Below are positions 11,550-22,734 of a stretch of 64,000 nucleotides of DNA, piece after piece. Position 1 is the first letter of the stretch, and the number at the start of each line of letters is the position of its first letter. The stretch is from the NCBI GenBank assembly GCA_037178975.1, contig JASJZH010000002.1, positions 1,240,001-1,304,000 on the forward strand, given 5' to 3'. A program made the position numbers and the translations under genes. This stretch comes from Oscheius tipulae. Its lineage: Eukaryota; Nematoda; Chromadorea; Rhabditida; Rhabditidae. The notes under the pieces were generated by a model. That model made no database searches, was not told the origin of the DNA, and saw only the letters and a list, made by a program, of their open reading frames with translations.

Positions 11550-12902
11550 TTGTTTTTTTCCGTTTCAGAACAAGCGGCTTTTTGAATCGAGACCATTTTG
11601 AACTTTTCTGTTTTGGAACTAACGTCTCTTGACAGTAAGAAGATTGTCAAGTTTTGTCAATCTAAGTTTCCCCAGTTTGTTCGACAGCCGCCACCGAAGA
11701 TGGTCGCCTTCTACACTTCTCCCAAGGTCAGACTATTTTTTCCCCTCCGTCATAGCTTCCACTTTCGACAGTAGACACAGACAGTCTGACATTGCGAACA
11801 TTAGCGCCATTCTCTTTCTCGCGTTTTCTCAAGAAAAAGAGCCTGCAATATGACAGCTACTTGTGAATTCGCCACGGGTAGCAGCCATAGAGAGATGGTA
11901 TCATGCTCGGTTTCCCTGTATGCTCCTATTGTATTCTGTTCTCATTGTTCTGGTTCTCGTACCAGTTTCCCTGAGATTCTGTGTTTTAAAACAAGTCCCC
12001 TGTCCCTGTCCCCTGTTCCACCAATGCCATATATGTTAGCATTGATTAACCAGCAGTTCCCTTTTCTTGACGGAGTCATGTTCCCAGTTTATCAAGAAAA
12101 GGAAGATAACACTAAATAGTTGCTCCTTTTTACGCTTCAAGTAATAAGAGACTTTACTCTCTCAATAAGAGAAAACGCACGGATCTTTCTTGCCAAAATG
12201 GTTTCAGCCAAGACCAAGAAGAACGAGAGACTGTTATAGAATCTACTGCATTCTTTAGGGAAATTTGGAGGCATGGCAGAAAGTTTCGGTATGTAACCAA
12301 AAACAAACTATGAACCCACGTTTTTGAGACTGAGACGACCGAGACGTCCTCTCCAGAAATCATGGTCGAAAAGAGTCATAAGGAGGGGCCCTACAGGAAG
12401 TGCTACTTACAATATTTACCTTCTTCGGTAACAAATAAAGTTGCGTTCAATGGGAAAGAGTATGATTCGAGAGGACACGCTCGCGGTCCAAAAATTCTCA
12501 CAATTCCACGCAATTAGTCCCCCTCCCCCCGGCCAGAACCGGATTGACTAGCGTGTGGCAGCGACGCAACAACGCTAAAAATTGAGAGTGTCTAGGTGGA
12601 CACCTGAAGGACGAGCTAAGACTAATGAAGGGCAGAGGAAATGAACCAGGATGCGCGACCACGCCTTTAGTAGCATCCACACACACACAGGACACACACA
12701 CATAAATCTTAGCCGCGTGAAATGCAATTTGGTGGTGTCCCCCCTCTTCACAATGCCGTCTGACTGAATGGATGGAGAGAGAGAACAACAATACTGAATT
12801 GGAGCTGTATTAACTGGAAACGGAATGCTTGTAGTGCATAGTAAGCCGCTGTGTCTCTCTTTTCGCCCATTTTTCAGGGTCCAGACAGGGTTTTTGTATA
12901 TT

Positions 12903-12959
12903 GCGATGTTCTGCAAAGTTGTTGAGCAGATCAAGAGCTAAAACTCTTCACGACATTGA
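12903..12959. repeat. Dispersed TGTTCTGCA/TTGTAG hairpin, copy 2 (degenerate)
   Basis: GCGATGTTCTGCAAAGTTGT opens the element; the right arm (CTCTTCACGACATTG) is more decayed than in other copies. Confidence 0.6.
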
Positions 12960-13377
12960 AAAGCTGAAAAGTGCTGTCTTTGAACCGAAAATGGCGAAAA
13001 AGAAAGGCACTAGGAAGGCAGTGCTTTTGGTTAACAGAGCTTCAACCTCTGGGTCTTTAAAGATTCATAACCAGGATTTAACAAGATTTATCCCAGATTC
13101 TTTCCGGTAAGATCACAGCATTTTCCAAATGAAGCAAACTTTATAGCCAGTACACACCGCTCTCTCTTACCCTTGTAACCAAAGATAGCCGTTGGAGCAC
13201 TCGACAAAGTCCAGCTCCTCCTGGAATTCGGATTCGGATTAGACGTTATAGATCAACTTAGGTAAGGATTAGACTAACTGCTCGACTCTTACCTATCTTA
13301 AAATATTGATTAATTCCAGCCAAAAAAAAGTAGTATAGGTGGTAAATTGAGAAGTCGTTTTCAGTCGAACAAAGGAA

Positions 13378-13666
13378 CTATAGTCTGTTTAGGAACGGAG
13401 TTGACTGGCGGAATACTGAAGAATTTTTCCTCGCGGGAGCTGCCGGGCCAGTTGTTTAACATTTGGCAACGCATTTTCAGTTCTTTTCGCCAATTTTCTT
13501 ACTTTTTTACGGTTATTTTCAAACCTAGCGAATGACAACAAAAAAGGCTGATAAGCAAAAAATTAATAGAAAAATCAGATAAAATTCGCTGCCAAATGTT
13601 AAAGGGCTGGCGGGGGAGAACTCTACAGTATGCCGCCAAACCATCCCGTTCTTGAATACACTATAG
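13378..13666. mobile_element. MITE family B, copy 1
   Basis: It starts CTATAGTCTGTTTAGGAACG and ends in the inverted form GTTCTTGAATACACTATAG. Inside, an inner inverted pair (GAATTTTTCCTCGCGGGAGC and the GGGGGAGAACTCTACAGTAT side) surrounds a core with ACGGTTATTTTCAAACCTAG. A second copy at 49257-49537 matches along the whole length, so this is a real dispersed family. There is no ORF; the TA at the borders suggests a Tc1/mariner-like target. Confidence 0.85.
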
Positions 13667-14932
13667 GAACATTGGTTTGGATGTATAGAAGCGGCATCGG
13701 CTAGTGAATCGTTGTCTGCTGTCCATTTTTTAGTATATGATTACTCACAGAGGGAGTGACGAGCCCTGTAAACTGAACCCAGCTAGTCACTCGGCGCAAG
13801 ATCAAATGGATCTCGTCGCAACAGTGGTCATACTTTTTGTCAAAGCTATTGAGACTGGAAGCTCGATCAAGAGGAAAGACAGTAAAAACCCACTTTACAA
13901 GCCTGCTGACAAGCCATATTTTGATGTTAATTGCTCATTAGTGAGGTGAATAGGAAGGTAAAGAGAGCGTGGCTGTTTGTAGGACAGAAAAAAAGCTTGG
14001 CGCAGGTCATTTATCTTTTTTGCCTGCTGACTGCTGGGAAATGAATAGAGATAAATTGGATTATGGACTATCCAAGCAGGCCGAAGAAAAGGCTAATGGC
14101 CAACTGAAACTGTTCTCGAGACCATTTGGCAGAGCTTAATGGCTTCTAGAGGAGAGAACCAAGGTTCTCCTACTCTTACTTTCATCTAGACAGTGTGAGT
14201 GAGAGAGAAATGACGCGATTAGAGAACCGACCGAATATGGGGAGCTGTAATAACCGGAAAATACGCGACGTTTGTGGCACGTAGAGTGTGTTGGCTGGCA
14301 GCGGCCATGCAACACAAAGGAGAGAAAGAGAAACAGCTGTCTTCGCAACACATAATGCTGTCTGTATTGCGGGGGAGAAGGAGCGAGAAGGAACCAGGAA
14401 ATGTCAAAACTATAGTTTGGAGAGAGAGAGAAAGGCAGAGAGGCAGAGAGAAGCAGAGAGAGACAGAGAGACAAAGATAGAGAAACTTGACTACCGATTT
14501 AGTGAGACCGCGGCCATCGTAAAGTTTCAATTTCGGGAGAGAGGTCATCACTGGGGAGAGGAATACATAATGAGAAAGGTCTAGTACTCTTCCTTGAAGA
14601 GATAGAGACAGCTGACGATCTTTGAGCTGCGTGGAGGTGGAGGAGAGAACAAGCACATAAATTGTCGGTTGCAATTGAGAGAGATGAGGGAATTAAAGGC
14701 TTGTGCAGAAGCCGTTCTCGGGGAGCCGTTAAAGAGGCAATGATGTCATTGAGCAGCATAAACAACAGATGAGGACGGAAGATATTGAGATTTCTATAGC
14801 CTACGAACAAGAGAAGGAGTGGAGGAATTGTAGGTTCGAGTTTTCAATGCAGATTTACCTTTCAGAACACCTCCACTTTTTGCAGACAAAAATAGCTCTG
14901 TTCATCTACCCGTTGGAGAATTAGGCACACTC

Positions 14933-15052
14933 GCTTACGGCCACACCACGTTGAAAGTACGCCATCCCGTCCGATCTGGCAAGTCAAGCAACGTTGGGCC
15001 CGGTTAGTACTTGGATCGGAGACGGCTTGGGAATTCCGGGTGTCGTAAGCTT
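14933..15052 (+). rRNA. 5S ribosomal RNA, copy 2
   Basis: Nearly identical to copy 1, 3.5 kb away in the same orientation, followed by a TTTTTGCTTTTTTT terminator. Outside the 120 nt the flanks do not match copy 1, so the two are dispersed genes and not units of a tandem array. No spliced-leader gene is seen beside either. Confidence 0.97.
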
Positions 15053-16303
15053 TTTGCTTTTTTTGCATCATTTAGAAAGAATTTTAGAGGAAAGGAACGC
15101 GTTGTATGCTAGCCGGTAGTAGTAGCGCCTAGAGGGATTGAAATATGATGCTTGTTGTCTCGTGCACTAGCCACAGGGTGCCCCTTCCCGTCGTGGCTTT
15201 GACCTCAACAAAAACAATTAAGTCACCTGAACTTGGAAAGGGCCCTAATGAAGAAGCCTTATTTGGGGGGAAGAGGCGGTAAACAGAGGAAAGGTGGCAG
15301 CCCGCAAATGACCAGTAGTACACGCTGCCTCGAGCAAACACAATTGATAGAAACACTCGACCACCCGGGAGACGGGAACATACATATGTATGGTGACTGA
15401 ACCGGTTTGCGACCATTGACAAAATGAAAATAAACGGACGAATGCGCCTAAAGCGGGATTAGAACGGGAAGGCCGCTGGATTATGCATGCTGGCCAGCTG
15501 CCACTTGGCTAGCAGCCAGGAGAGAGAGAGAGGGGAGGCGGCAGCATCCAGAGAGTGTTGCCAGCCAGCTGTGGTCGCAAGAGCGCCAACGGATATCCAG
15601 GCTAGCTACTACACTTATCGGACATCTTACGCTTAGGCCCAAATTAGACACATGTGCCAGATGAGCACCAGTGGAATGGAATATGGAAAGAGACCGTGAA
15701 ACAGAGAGACAGAGACAGAAACCTCCAAAAAAGAAAAGCCTTTGTTACGAGTCGAGGATGTCTCCAGGCAACAAAGGATCGCAGAATTGCGACCCAACTC
15801 TTCGATATCCAGCTGAACATGTGGGTATAGAATTTCCCAGTAAATGTCGTGAGTGTGTTTAGTAACGGGCATTCGGAGAAAGCAATCTGGTACGAAATGA
15901 ATTCAACGACATTCACAAAAACGGACTAACTAACAGTGGCGCCAGCTACAAAAAGTTCTCTCTCTAGCAGCATTCGACAGCCTTGAAACAAAGTTCACTT
16001 TTCCCTTACGCTTCAGTGAGCATCGAGAAAGTGCACAAGGTCAAAGTGGGTAGTCAAAAAATGATTAAAGAAAGGCTGGAAGTTTGCTTAGGAATGCAAC
16101 GGAAGATAGTGAAGCAAAAAAACTAGTGTCAATTTGACATGGCAAACAAGGTATACAATGGCAGAGTTCGGAGAGCGAGTAGACGGAATGAGATTGTCAA
16201 CAAAGTCTCTCTGTCGCTCTGTCTCTGTGTCTCCCTGTCTTTCTGTCTCTGTGTCTACTCGTCTTGCGGTCTCGTCTCTCTGTCTAACAGAGCACATTAA
16301 GTT

Positions 16304-16754
16304 TCATTCTTCCTTAATACATTGCTCCAGATTGATGATATGCCTCACAAGGTTCAGTTGCCAATGCAGATTTATCATCAGCATAGTCTCGGCATTGTGA
16401 CAGTCAGGCTCGATTAGGTATTGGTTTTCGTCTAAGCCAAGTTCCTCAAAACGTTTTCTTGCTGCCGATAGAGTACGAGGAAGCCACTTGAAACACTATA
16501 AAGATTCATGAGATACAGAAAAAACCGTTCACCTTATGATACTGCTTAGCTGTTCTCAAGTTTTCGATGATGTCAATCCGAGTCAAGTTGAAAGCGTCAC
16601 GACCAAGTCTTCCAGTTTGAGCGAGCTTGATGGCGGATACCTTAGTGGCCTGGAATATGGATTTGAGTTTTCGTAACTGGGACTATACCTTGACAAAAAT
16701 GGAATGAAGTATTTTGGGAGAAATGGCCGGGTGGTGAAGATTGAGTTGGTCCAT
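16304..16754 (-). CDS. Unrecognised 124-aa protein
   Basis: Three exons (16754-16689, 16649-16533, 16495-16304) join in frame to 124 aa. The protein starts MDQLNLHHPAISPKILHSIF and is mostly predicted helical by composition, with basic patches (ARKRFEELGL) and one pair of Cys/His-containing segments (YHKCFKWLP, EPDCHNAETM). There is no signal peptide, membrane segment or family motif I know. The introns are short and canonical and the phases agree, which supports a real gene. It lies 275 bp downstream of the seven-helix protein gene on the same strand, so the two may be co-transcribed. Confidence 0.7.
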
Positions 16755-17029
16755 TTGAATAGATGAGACAAAAGTTGCCGATACAAATACATAATCGATA
16801 TGCTTGACCCATTGGTAGCCTTTTCCCATCCTTGTCTTCTTCTACCTCCGACTCTCTGTCTCTCTGTCTCTCTGGCTTTTTGTCAGTTTGCCAGAACTCT
16901 CAACATATTAATTAGAAATAGGACACGTTTTATAATACAAATACCCGTGAAGCAAAAGAGAAGTGAAGCTCTGAAAGAACACTAGACGGTTAACATTGAC
17001 GACGCAAATAATGTACAAAACGGGGGAGG

Positions 17030-19561
17030 TCATTCCTCGTCTACCAGTGGAGCTGTTGAGAACCGATCCACTGAACCGACATACATCTCGTGCTCATAGC
17101 CCATGTCATCATAGCCATGCTCCATGAGGGCATTCTCCATGCCTTCAGGGATACTGTAGAGGGGACTACTGACCAGACTTCGGGAGACCTGAAAGAGTCA
17201 TGTCACTGTCACTGTCACTCTATCAAGTCACCGATATTCTCCTATTATTCAGTAGCATCGGAGCCGAATTCACATGTCTCAATCGGTTCTGTTGCTGTTG
17301 ACTGTTCCCCTGTTGTCTGGGTCGTCTACCCGGTAGTACTGGTCTTTCTAGTGCTGAGGGCTGGAAAACTGGTCATTGTGAGAGCTTACCAAGCTACCTG
17401 TGTCAATGGACGATACCTTCTTCTCCAATTTCTTACAACAACAACTTCGGCAATGTTACCGATGGAAGAGCCATGAGAAGAACCTCGTGAAATCTCGGTG
17501 TCATCTTCCTCATCGTACTTCCGTTGCATTGGACGGAAGACATAGAGAATGGCCCAGACGGGTAGGAGGAAGGAGAAGAAGTCGTAGGGTGCTTTGAGCA
17601 TGGAGTACCGGGCCTGGTCATGATTCTGAACAGGTTCGTCAATGGGACAGAGACAGAACTCACAAAGACACCGCTACAGCCCTTATGATCATCGGCCAGA
17701 AGGAACAGGCTCAAATGATAGCAGAGATCTGCTACTGCTGAGGTCTCAAATGTCCAGAAGAGACTGAAAGTTGGAATTTTAAAGAACTGTATCCTGTACT
17801 ACCTAAAGAGATCAATCTTCTGATTTCTCTGTATGGTAGACGAGGCAGAGATCCGACTCATCCTCGTTAAAATGAGGAAGAAGCTCCCGACTGTCAGTTG
17901 CACGATCAGAAATTCTCCCGCGGAGAACCAGATCCAGTAGGGAGCATGACAGTCAGCCCATGGCTCGACAGAGAGTAGTAGCCCCATTACCAAGAAGAGG
18001 GTAAAATAGGTAAACATGAGGAAGAGGGCTATGAAACAGAGTCTGGAAAGTTTCAGGTCAAACCTTTTGATATGGGTACAAACCTTTTTCCTGCCTTCGA
18101 ACTCCAATGCATCATCTTGGAAGCCACATCTAGGTAGAAGTAGCAGATGACGAGCAGTTCCACTGCTTTTGCATACGCAATGACTAGAGAAAGTTGAGTA
18201 TTCCAGCCGAGAAGCCATTCGAATGATCTGAAGTGTGAAATAAGAAAGAGTTGTCTAACTGTCGAGACAGCTGTTACGATCAAGTTCCCCCGTCAGCGTC
18301 TGTCTCGAGACTTTTGTAATTCTAATAAGTTTGTCTCGAGACAGACGCTGACAGGATTCTTCCTAATAGTTTATATCATAAGTTTCATCCCGTCCGAATA
18401 TGCCTATTATCTTGGAAAAATCTCCTCGAATCCAAACAATTTGAAAATGAAGATGAACTGTCTAATTGTCGCTGTTGTAGCCACTATAATAGTGTGGTAA
18501 ACGACTGCCATGTTAACTGTTGGTTCTAAGGCCCTAACACCGTCTCTCTGCCTTCTATAGCTCTCTTTGGTATTTCTGTACTACCCAGAACGCACTTTCC
18601 TCTAGGCACTAATTCGAATTACAAAAATCTAAAAAATCAACTTTTTTTTCTAATGGAACCCGAGGCGAAGCAATTTAAGTGAACCTAGTTTAAAAGGCAT
18701 GTAATTACAAGTTCTTTGAAAGATTTCTGGCTAGTACGTTCCGTGAAGCAGACATGCGCCTTAGGTCTCCTGATTTTCAGCGCTCGGGCAGGGCCAAAGC
18801 CATTTACAGCGCTAGGTGCACCACAGAAATAAAGCGTTTAGGGATCGAGGTTACATTTTTTAGCTTTGCAATGTTCTGCACAGTTGTAGAGCAGAAAAAG
18901 TGCTACAGCTTTGCAGAAATCGCAAAATGAAAAAATGCAACGTTGACCCCGAACTGGCTGCTTTCTGTTGCGCACCCTGAGCTCTGAAAACGGTTTCGGA
19001 CCGGGCCTAAGGTGTATGCCTGTCCTGAAGTACTGAAGTACACAAGAACCGAATTCTCTAACTAACTAGACCGTAAGTTACAGGCTGTATCCACTACAAA
19101 CACAAGGAAAATGATGGAGGTGTCTAACTGTCGAGTATTGCCCAAAATATGTCTCCCTGTCTTCGAGAGCCATATTTCTCTTGTCTTTTCTACAAAAACA
19201 GCACTGTTTGTCCCATCCTCGATTGTCATTATCTCTCAGCAAAACACTCACCCTGATATACAGTGCACACATAACAAATAATAGAGCAGAAGATGGATCA
19301 TGGAGGGCTGTGTGGCATGAAGACGTACGATCCTTGTGAACGCCACACAGGCCGTCAAAATACCAAAAATTGCAAAGATTCCGCTCCGGATACAAGCTGA
19401 AAGAGAGTTTTCGATGAAAAAGAGCTTGACCAACCGATCGGGTCGGGTCTCGAGACGCAATTTGCACACAAGACATCGTAGGTCCGGTTAACGTGGGAAG
19501 ATTCATTTGCAGGGACATGCTCGAACATCCGCCTCCACCAGGACTCGTCCCAGTCCACCAT
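17030..19561 (-). CDS. Seven-helix integral membrane protein, family not recognised
   Basis: Eight exons (19561-19435, 19396-19252, 18227-18084, 18042-17803, 17763-17664, 17625-17460, 17353-17232, 17188-17030) give 400 aa in frame. A ~42-residue N-terminal region has two Asn glycosylation sites (NESS, NRTY). Seven hydrophobic segments follow, e.g. SGIFAIFGILTACVAF, IHLLLYYLLCVHCI, AVELLVICYFYLDV, ALFLMFTYFTLFLVMGLLL, FLIVQLTVGSFFLIL, ADLCYHLSLFLLA and FFSFLLPVWAILYVF. The tail is long and hydrophilic, with acidic (RKYDEEDD) and Gln-rich stretches. Topology is like GPR137/TOM1-type proteins or an orphan receptor, but no diagnostic GPCR motif (DRY, NPxxY) is visible. Intron 2 (18228-19251) is 1 kb and packed with repeats. 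The donor of exon 6 is the least certain junction. Confidence 0.8.
18252..18266 (-). repeat. Intronic 15-mer TGTCTAACTGTCGAG (plus-strand reading)
   Basis: An exact copy of a motif found in introns of several minus-strand genes; it lies 25 bp outside exon 3 of the seven-helix gene. Confidence 0.7.
18292..18352. repeat. Perfect 20-bp-arm hairpin
   Basis: GTCAGCGTCTGTCTCGAGAC at 18292-18311 is perfectly complementary to 18333-18352, with a 21-nt loop. It lies in intron 2 of the seven-helix gene. Confidence 0.9.
18867..18925. repeat. Dispersed TGTTCTGCA/TTGTAG hairpin, copy 3
   Basis: CAATGTTCTGCACAGTTGTAG pairs with GTGCTACAGCTTTGCAGAAATCG. Outer flanks (GGATCGAGGTT / GTTGACCCCGAAC) extend the symmetry to about 115 bp. 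Confidence 0.8.
19121..19135 (-). repeat. Intronic 15-mer TGTCTAACTGTCGAG
   Basis: The second exact copy in intron 2 of the seven-helix gene. Confidence 0.7.
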
Positions 19562-22500
19562 ATGTGTAAGAAACTTCTGGAAGATCTACTTATATGGGAG
19601 ATCGAGATGGAGATTAAAAGACAGAGTGTAAGAGAACAGATCTTCCGGGGGACTAGTTAGATTTGAAAAGTTGCCAGGCGCGAGAAAGACAGACAGACTT
19701 GTTTACGCTTTAGGACACACGTGAGTCAGACGGGCAAGCGCTTAAACCACGTGAGAGAGACAGAGACAGTAGGTGCAATGAGAGTACATACAATAGGAGG
19801 ACAGAAATGCAAAGCTTGCAAAAAAGATTTAATGAATGGAAGAGCCCATAGGTGTTTTTGTTAGAACAGCTTATATGATTCAAAAGACTATTGCATCAGA
19901 TAGGGAGGGTGAGTCAGGGACAGAGAGATATCATTTTGAGCAGTGAAAAGGAGACAGGGACAGAAATGGAAACATAGACAGAGAGGCATTTGTATACAGA
20001 GAGTCAGGAACAAACAGGGGGAGAAATTGAGTGAGAAAGATGATAACTGGACATAGTGAGAACAGCACTAGCGAAAATTCACAAAAATGACTGGATCAGA
20101 GCTAAGAACCGAAATGGTATGGTTGAAAAGAAAACTAGATGAGTTCTGATCTAGTTTGTCCGGTTATAAGAAAACCGACCGGTCTCAGAATTATCTCCAA
20201 AATGTAGTTGCTACAATGCTACTTTTCGTATCGGAAACACGATTTTTGAACTCCGACGTGTTCTGCAAGGCTGTAGAGAAGAGAAAAAGCAACAACTTTG
20301 CAGAACATAGCTAACAGCTGGAAAATATAACTTTGGGGTCGAAACGTGACGGCAAAAGAGTTGGAACTTCTTTGAGTTTTTTATGACCGGGTTAATCTAA
20401 GACCGGTTCAATTTTTTAAAGAGATGGTGAATCTAATGTTCCTATTCTAGACTAACCGGTCTTAAAGGGACGGTAACATTGCGTGTGTATGGGTGTCCCC
20501 GGGAAAGCATTTCTAAATTTTGTGTGGGAATTCAAAAAATATTGGATTTTAATTACTTCCTGCATTTTTCGGTGCGGAAGAAAATGGCCGTACAGGGGAA
20601 AAGGCAGCGTTTTTTAAATTGTTTCTCGGAAGTATGAACTTACTTTCAAGTAAATTGACACTCATTAGTAGCTCGCGACGAGTCTACCCCCTGGAATACG
20701 GACTGTTTCTCATGGGACTTTGACTCACTGCGACTATCAGTCGATAGACTGAGAAACTAGTACCAAATAGTTGTCTACTAATGCAAAAGAGACAGAAAAC
20801 CATAAGGGATATAAGACCTGTCCATGGAAATGACTATGACTAAAACCTAAAGAATCAATTCGAATCAAGAGAAGGGATGACTCGTTTCCGGTTCAAATCA
20901 GTCCCGAACTGGGAGGAATTTCTTTGAGACAGACCAATAAACTATTGACAAAAGTTGTATCTTTCATACAAGAACCATATCCGATAGTAATCTTTCAGGA
21001 CAGGTACGAGGGCACAGACAGCCGACAGAGACTGATAAGGATTGAAGGGACGTCATGCCAAAAAAGATGGTGGAGCCTGGAACTGGCTATCAAGAATGTC
21101 TATGGTCGATGGATTTTGACAGAGAAACAGGGAGGGAGAGACAGTGAGATAGAGGAGTCAAGAGAGAGAGAGAGAGAGAGAGAGACAGTGAGGGACAAAG
21201 AGTCGCTTTCCAAAACTGTTCAGAGAGTGAGAGATGGTCAGCAGACAGTCAAGAGACAGTTTGTTGTGAATAGGCCGAGGGAGAGATTATTTCGAAACAG
21301 GATCAGTTGACAGTTCCTCCCATAATGCGTCGGTGGTTGGCATGTCTTTTCGGTGAAATGACCTCAGGGGCTAAGGAAGATAAGACTGATTGATTGCAAG
21401 AACTGTATTTGAAAAGGCATGTCCAAGGTTCGTTCTGGCTTCGAGACTGTCTGGGGGTGAGTCATACTGTGACTCTTCTGAATTTATACTTTCTGTCATC
21501 TGGCTGTATAAGAGATTTTTGAGAAGACTTACAAAAAAGAGTACCTATGGCTGCTGTGTTCCAAGCCGATACTACGACCCCTTATCGGTATAAGAGGCTT
21601 CAGAAGGCTCTAATGTTTGCAGATTTTGTGAAAAGACAGAGGGAACAGCGTTCACTATAGCTTACACTGGACCGCAGAAAGTTCTAATGCAGTTGAGACA
21701 GTAGAACGCTTCGAAATAGCCAGGTCTACACTGAAATGCTTCGGGCTTTTAAAGTTCTCTGTATCTTGTTTTTGTGCCGTGGAAGCTGCAGAGTCAGCAA
21801 CTGTCGAGTCAGCCACTTTGTATGGTGTTTTCTTAGACAGCTTAAAAGCTCACTCGCAGAATCAAAACAGAGCTGTTTGCGATATTTTTGAATCACATCA
21901 CTAGGCTCTCTTGACTGTTGTTTTCGACTGAACACGTGAATATGGTCCAGAAGATGTAAAAAAAAAAGTGATTTGAAAATGACAATTTAAAAAAAAAATG
22001 TAGCTATAGAGGCTCGATCGACCACTCTTGAACATGTTCGTCTCAATGGTATATTGATCTGTTCAAGTTATCTTCTTTGGACCGAAAGAAATGAAAACTT
22101 TTAAGGTTTTTGAACACTAAAACAGACTCTATTTTGTTCTTTCCTCACCTGCATCTCCGGAAACGTGTTTAGATTCCTTTGGAACTGCGACGAGCGACGA
22201 AAAGCTAGTTTTCCAGATTTTTGGACATGGATGAAGCCAGCTGTGATATACCTTCATAAACGGTTTGGAAAAATAGAGCATTACTATAAAACGTCACGGC
22301 TGAAAACGTGCAGCGTTTTTAACTTTCAAATTTTCGAAAAAAAGGAGGAATTGAGCCTAAGTGCGATCAGCTGACAGCTGTGAAGAGGAGGGGGAGAGTG
22401 CATGTTGCTCATGGACGCACCAGACATTATCGAAAGGGCAGGCCCTCTAGGACGAGCCAAAAACATCAAAACAAACCAACAAGTTTATATTCCCGACCAA

Positions 22501-22734
22501 TTAAAAAAGAAGAAATTTAGACCCTTTGAACCAAGAAAAAAGACCAGATCACAATGAGATAGCATGGGGGTGGGAAAGAACTAGATTCGAACAAATAAAA
22601 AGCCCGTAAGACACCGTATATAATTACAACAAGAAAACAGTTAAATTAGAAAGTTAGAGACTCTATGAGATCATTTGTGGCAAAGAAATAGTATGCTTTG
22701 GGATGGTATAGGGGCGGGGATGTTTTAAATATGA
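19562..22734. other. Gene-free 3.2-kb region
   Basis: No supported gene. It contains one dispersed hairpin (20256-20309) inside DNA flanked by repeated AACCGGTC/GACCGGTT words, an AAAGGGACGGT end-like fragment near 20461, and an AG-run at 21160-21186. The open frame at 20924-21310 is mostly microsatellite translation. Confidence 0.6.
20256..20309. repeat. Dispersed TGTTCTGCA/TTGTAG hairpin, copy 4
   Basis: CGTGTTCTGCAAGGCTGTAG pairs with CAACAACTTTGCAGAACATAG. Confidence 0.75.

Larger units (their letters stand above)
10898..16303. other. Gene-poor 5.4-kb region with 5S genes and repeats
   Basis: No protein gene is supported: the open frames lack domains and proper splice structure. It holds two 5S rRNA genes, a 289-bp MITE (13378-13666), one dispersed hairpin (12903-12959), ACAG microsatellites (11044-11110, 14417-14483, 16205-16280) and otherwise unstructured DNA. 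Confidence 0.6.

Noticed and set aside
15129-15422. 97-codon minus-strand open frame downstream of the second 5S gene
   Set aside because: No recognisable domain, no supporting exons; composition is like random DNA.
15440-15540. tRNA-like segment on the minus strand (TAGCCAAGTGG, CATAATCC)
   Set aside because: A- and B-box-like words occur, but no acceptor or anticodon stem can be formed.
20924-21310. 128-codon open frame rich in RERERE
   Set aside because: It is mostly translation of an AG microsatellite, with no domain and no splice logic.
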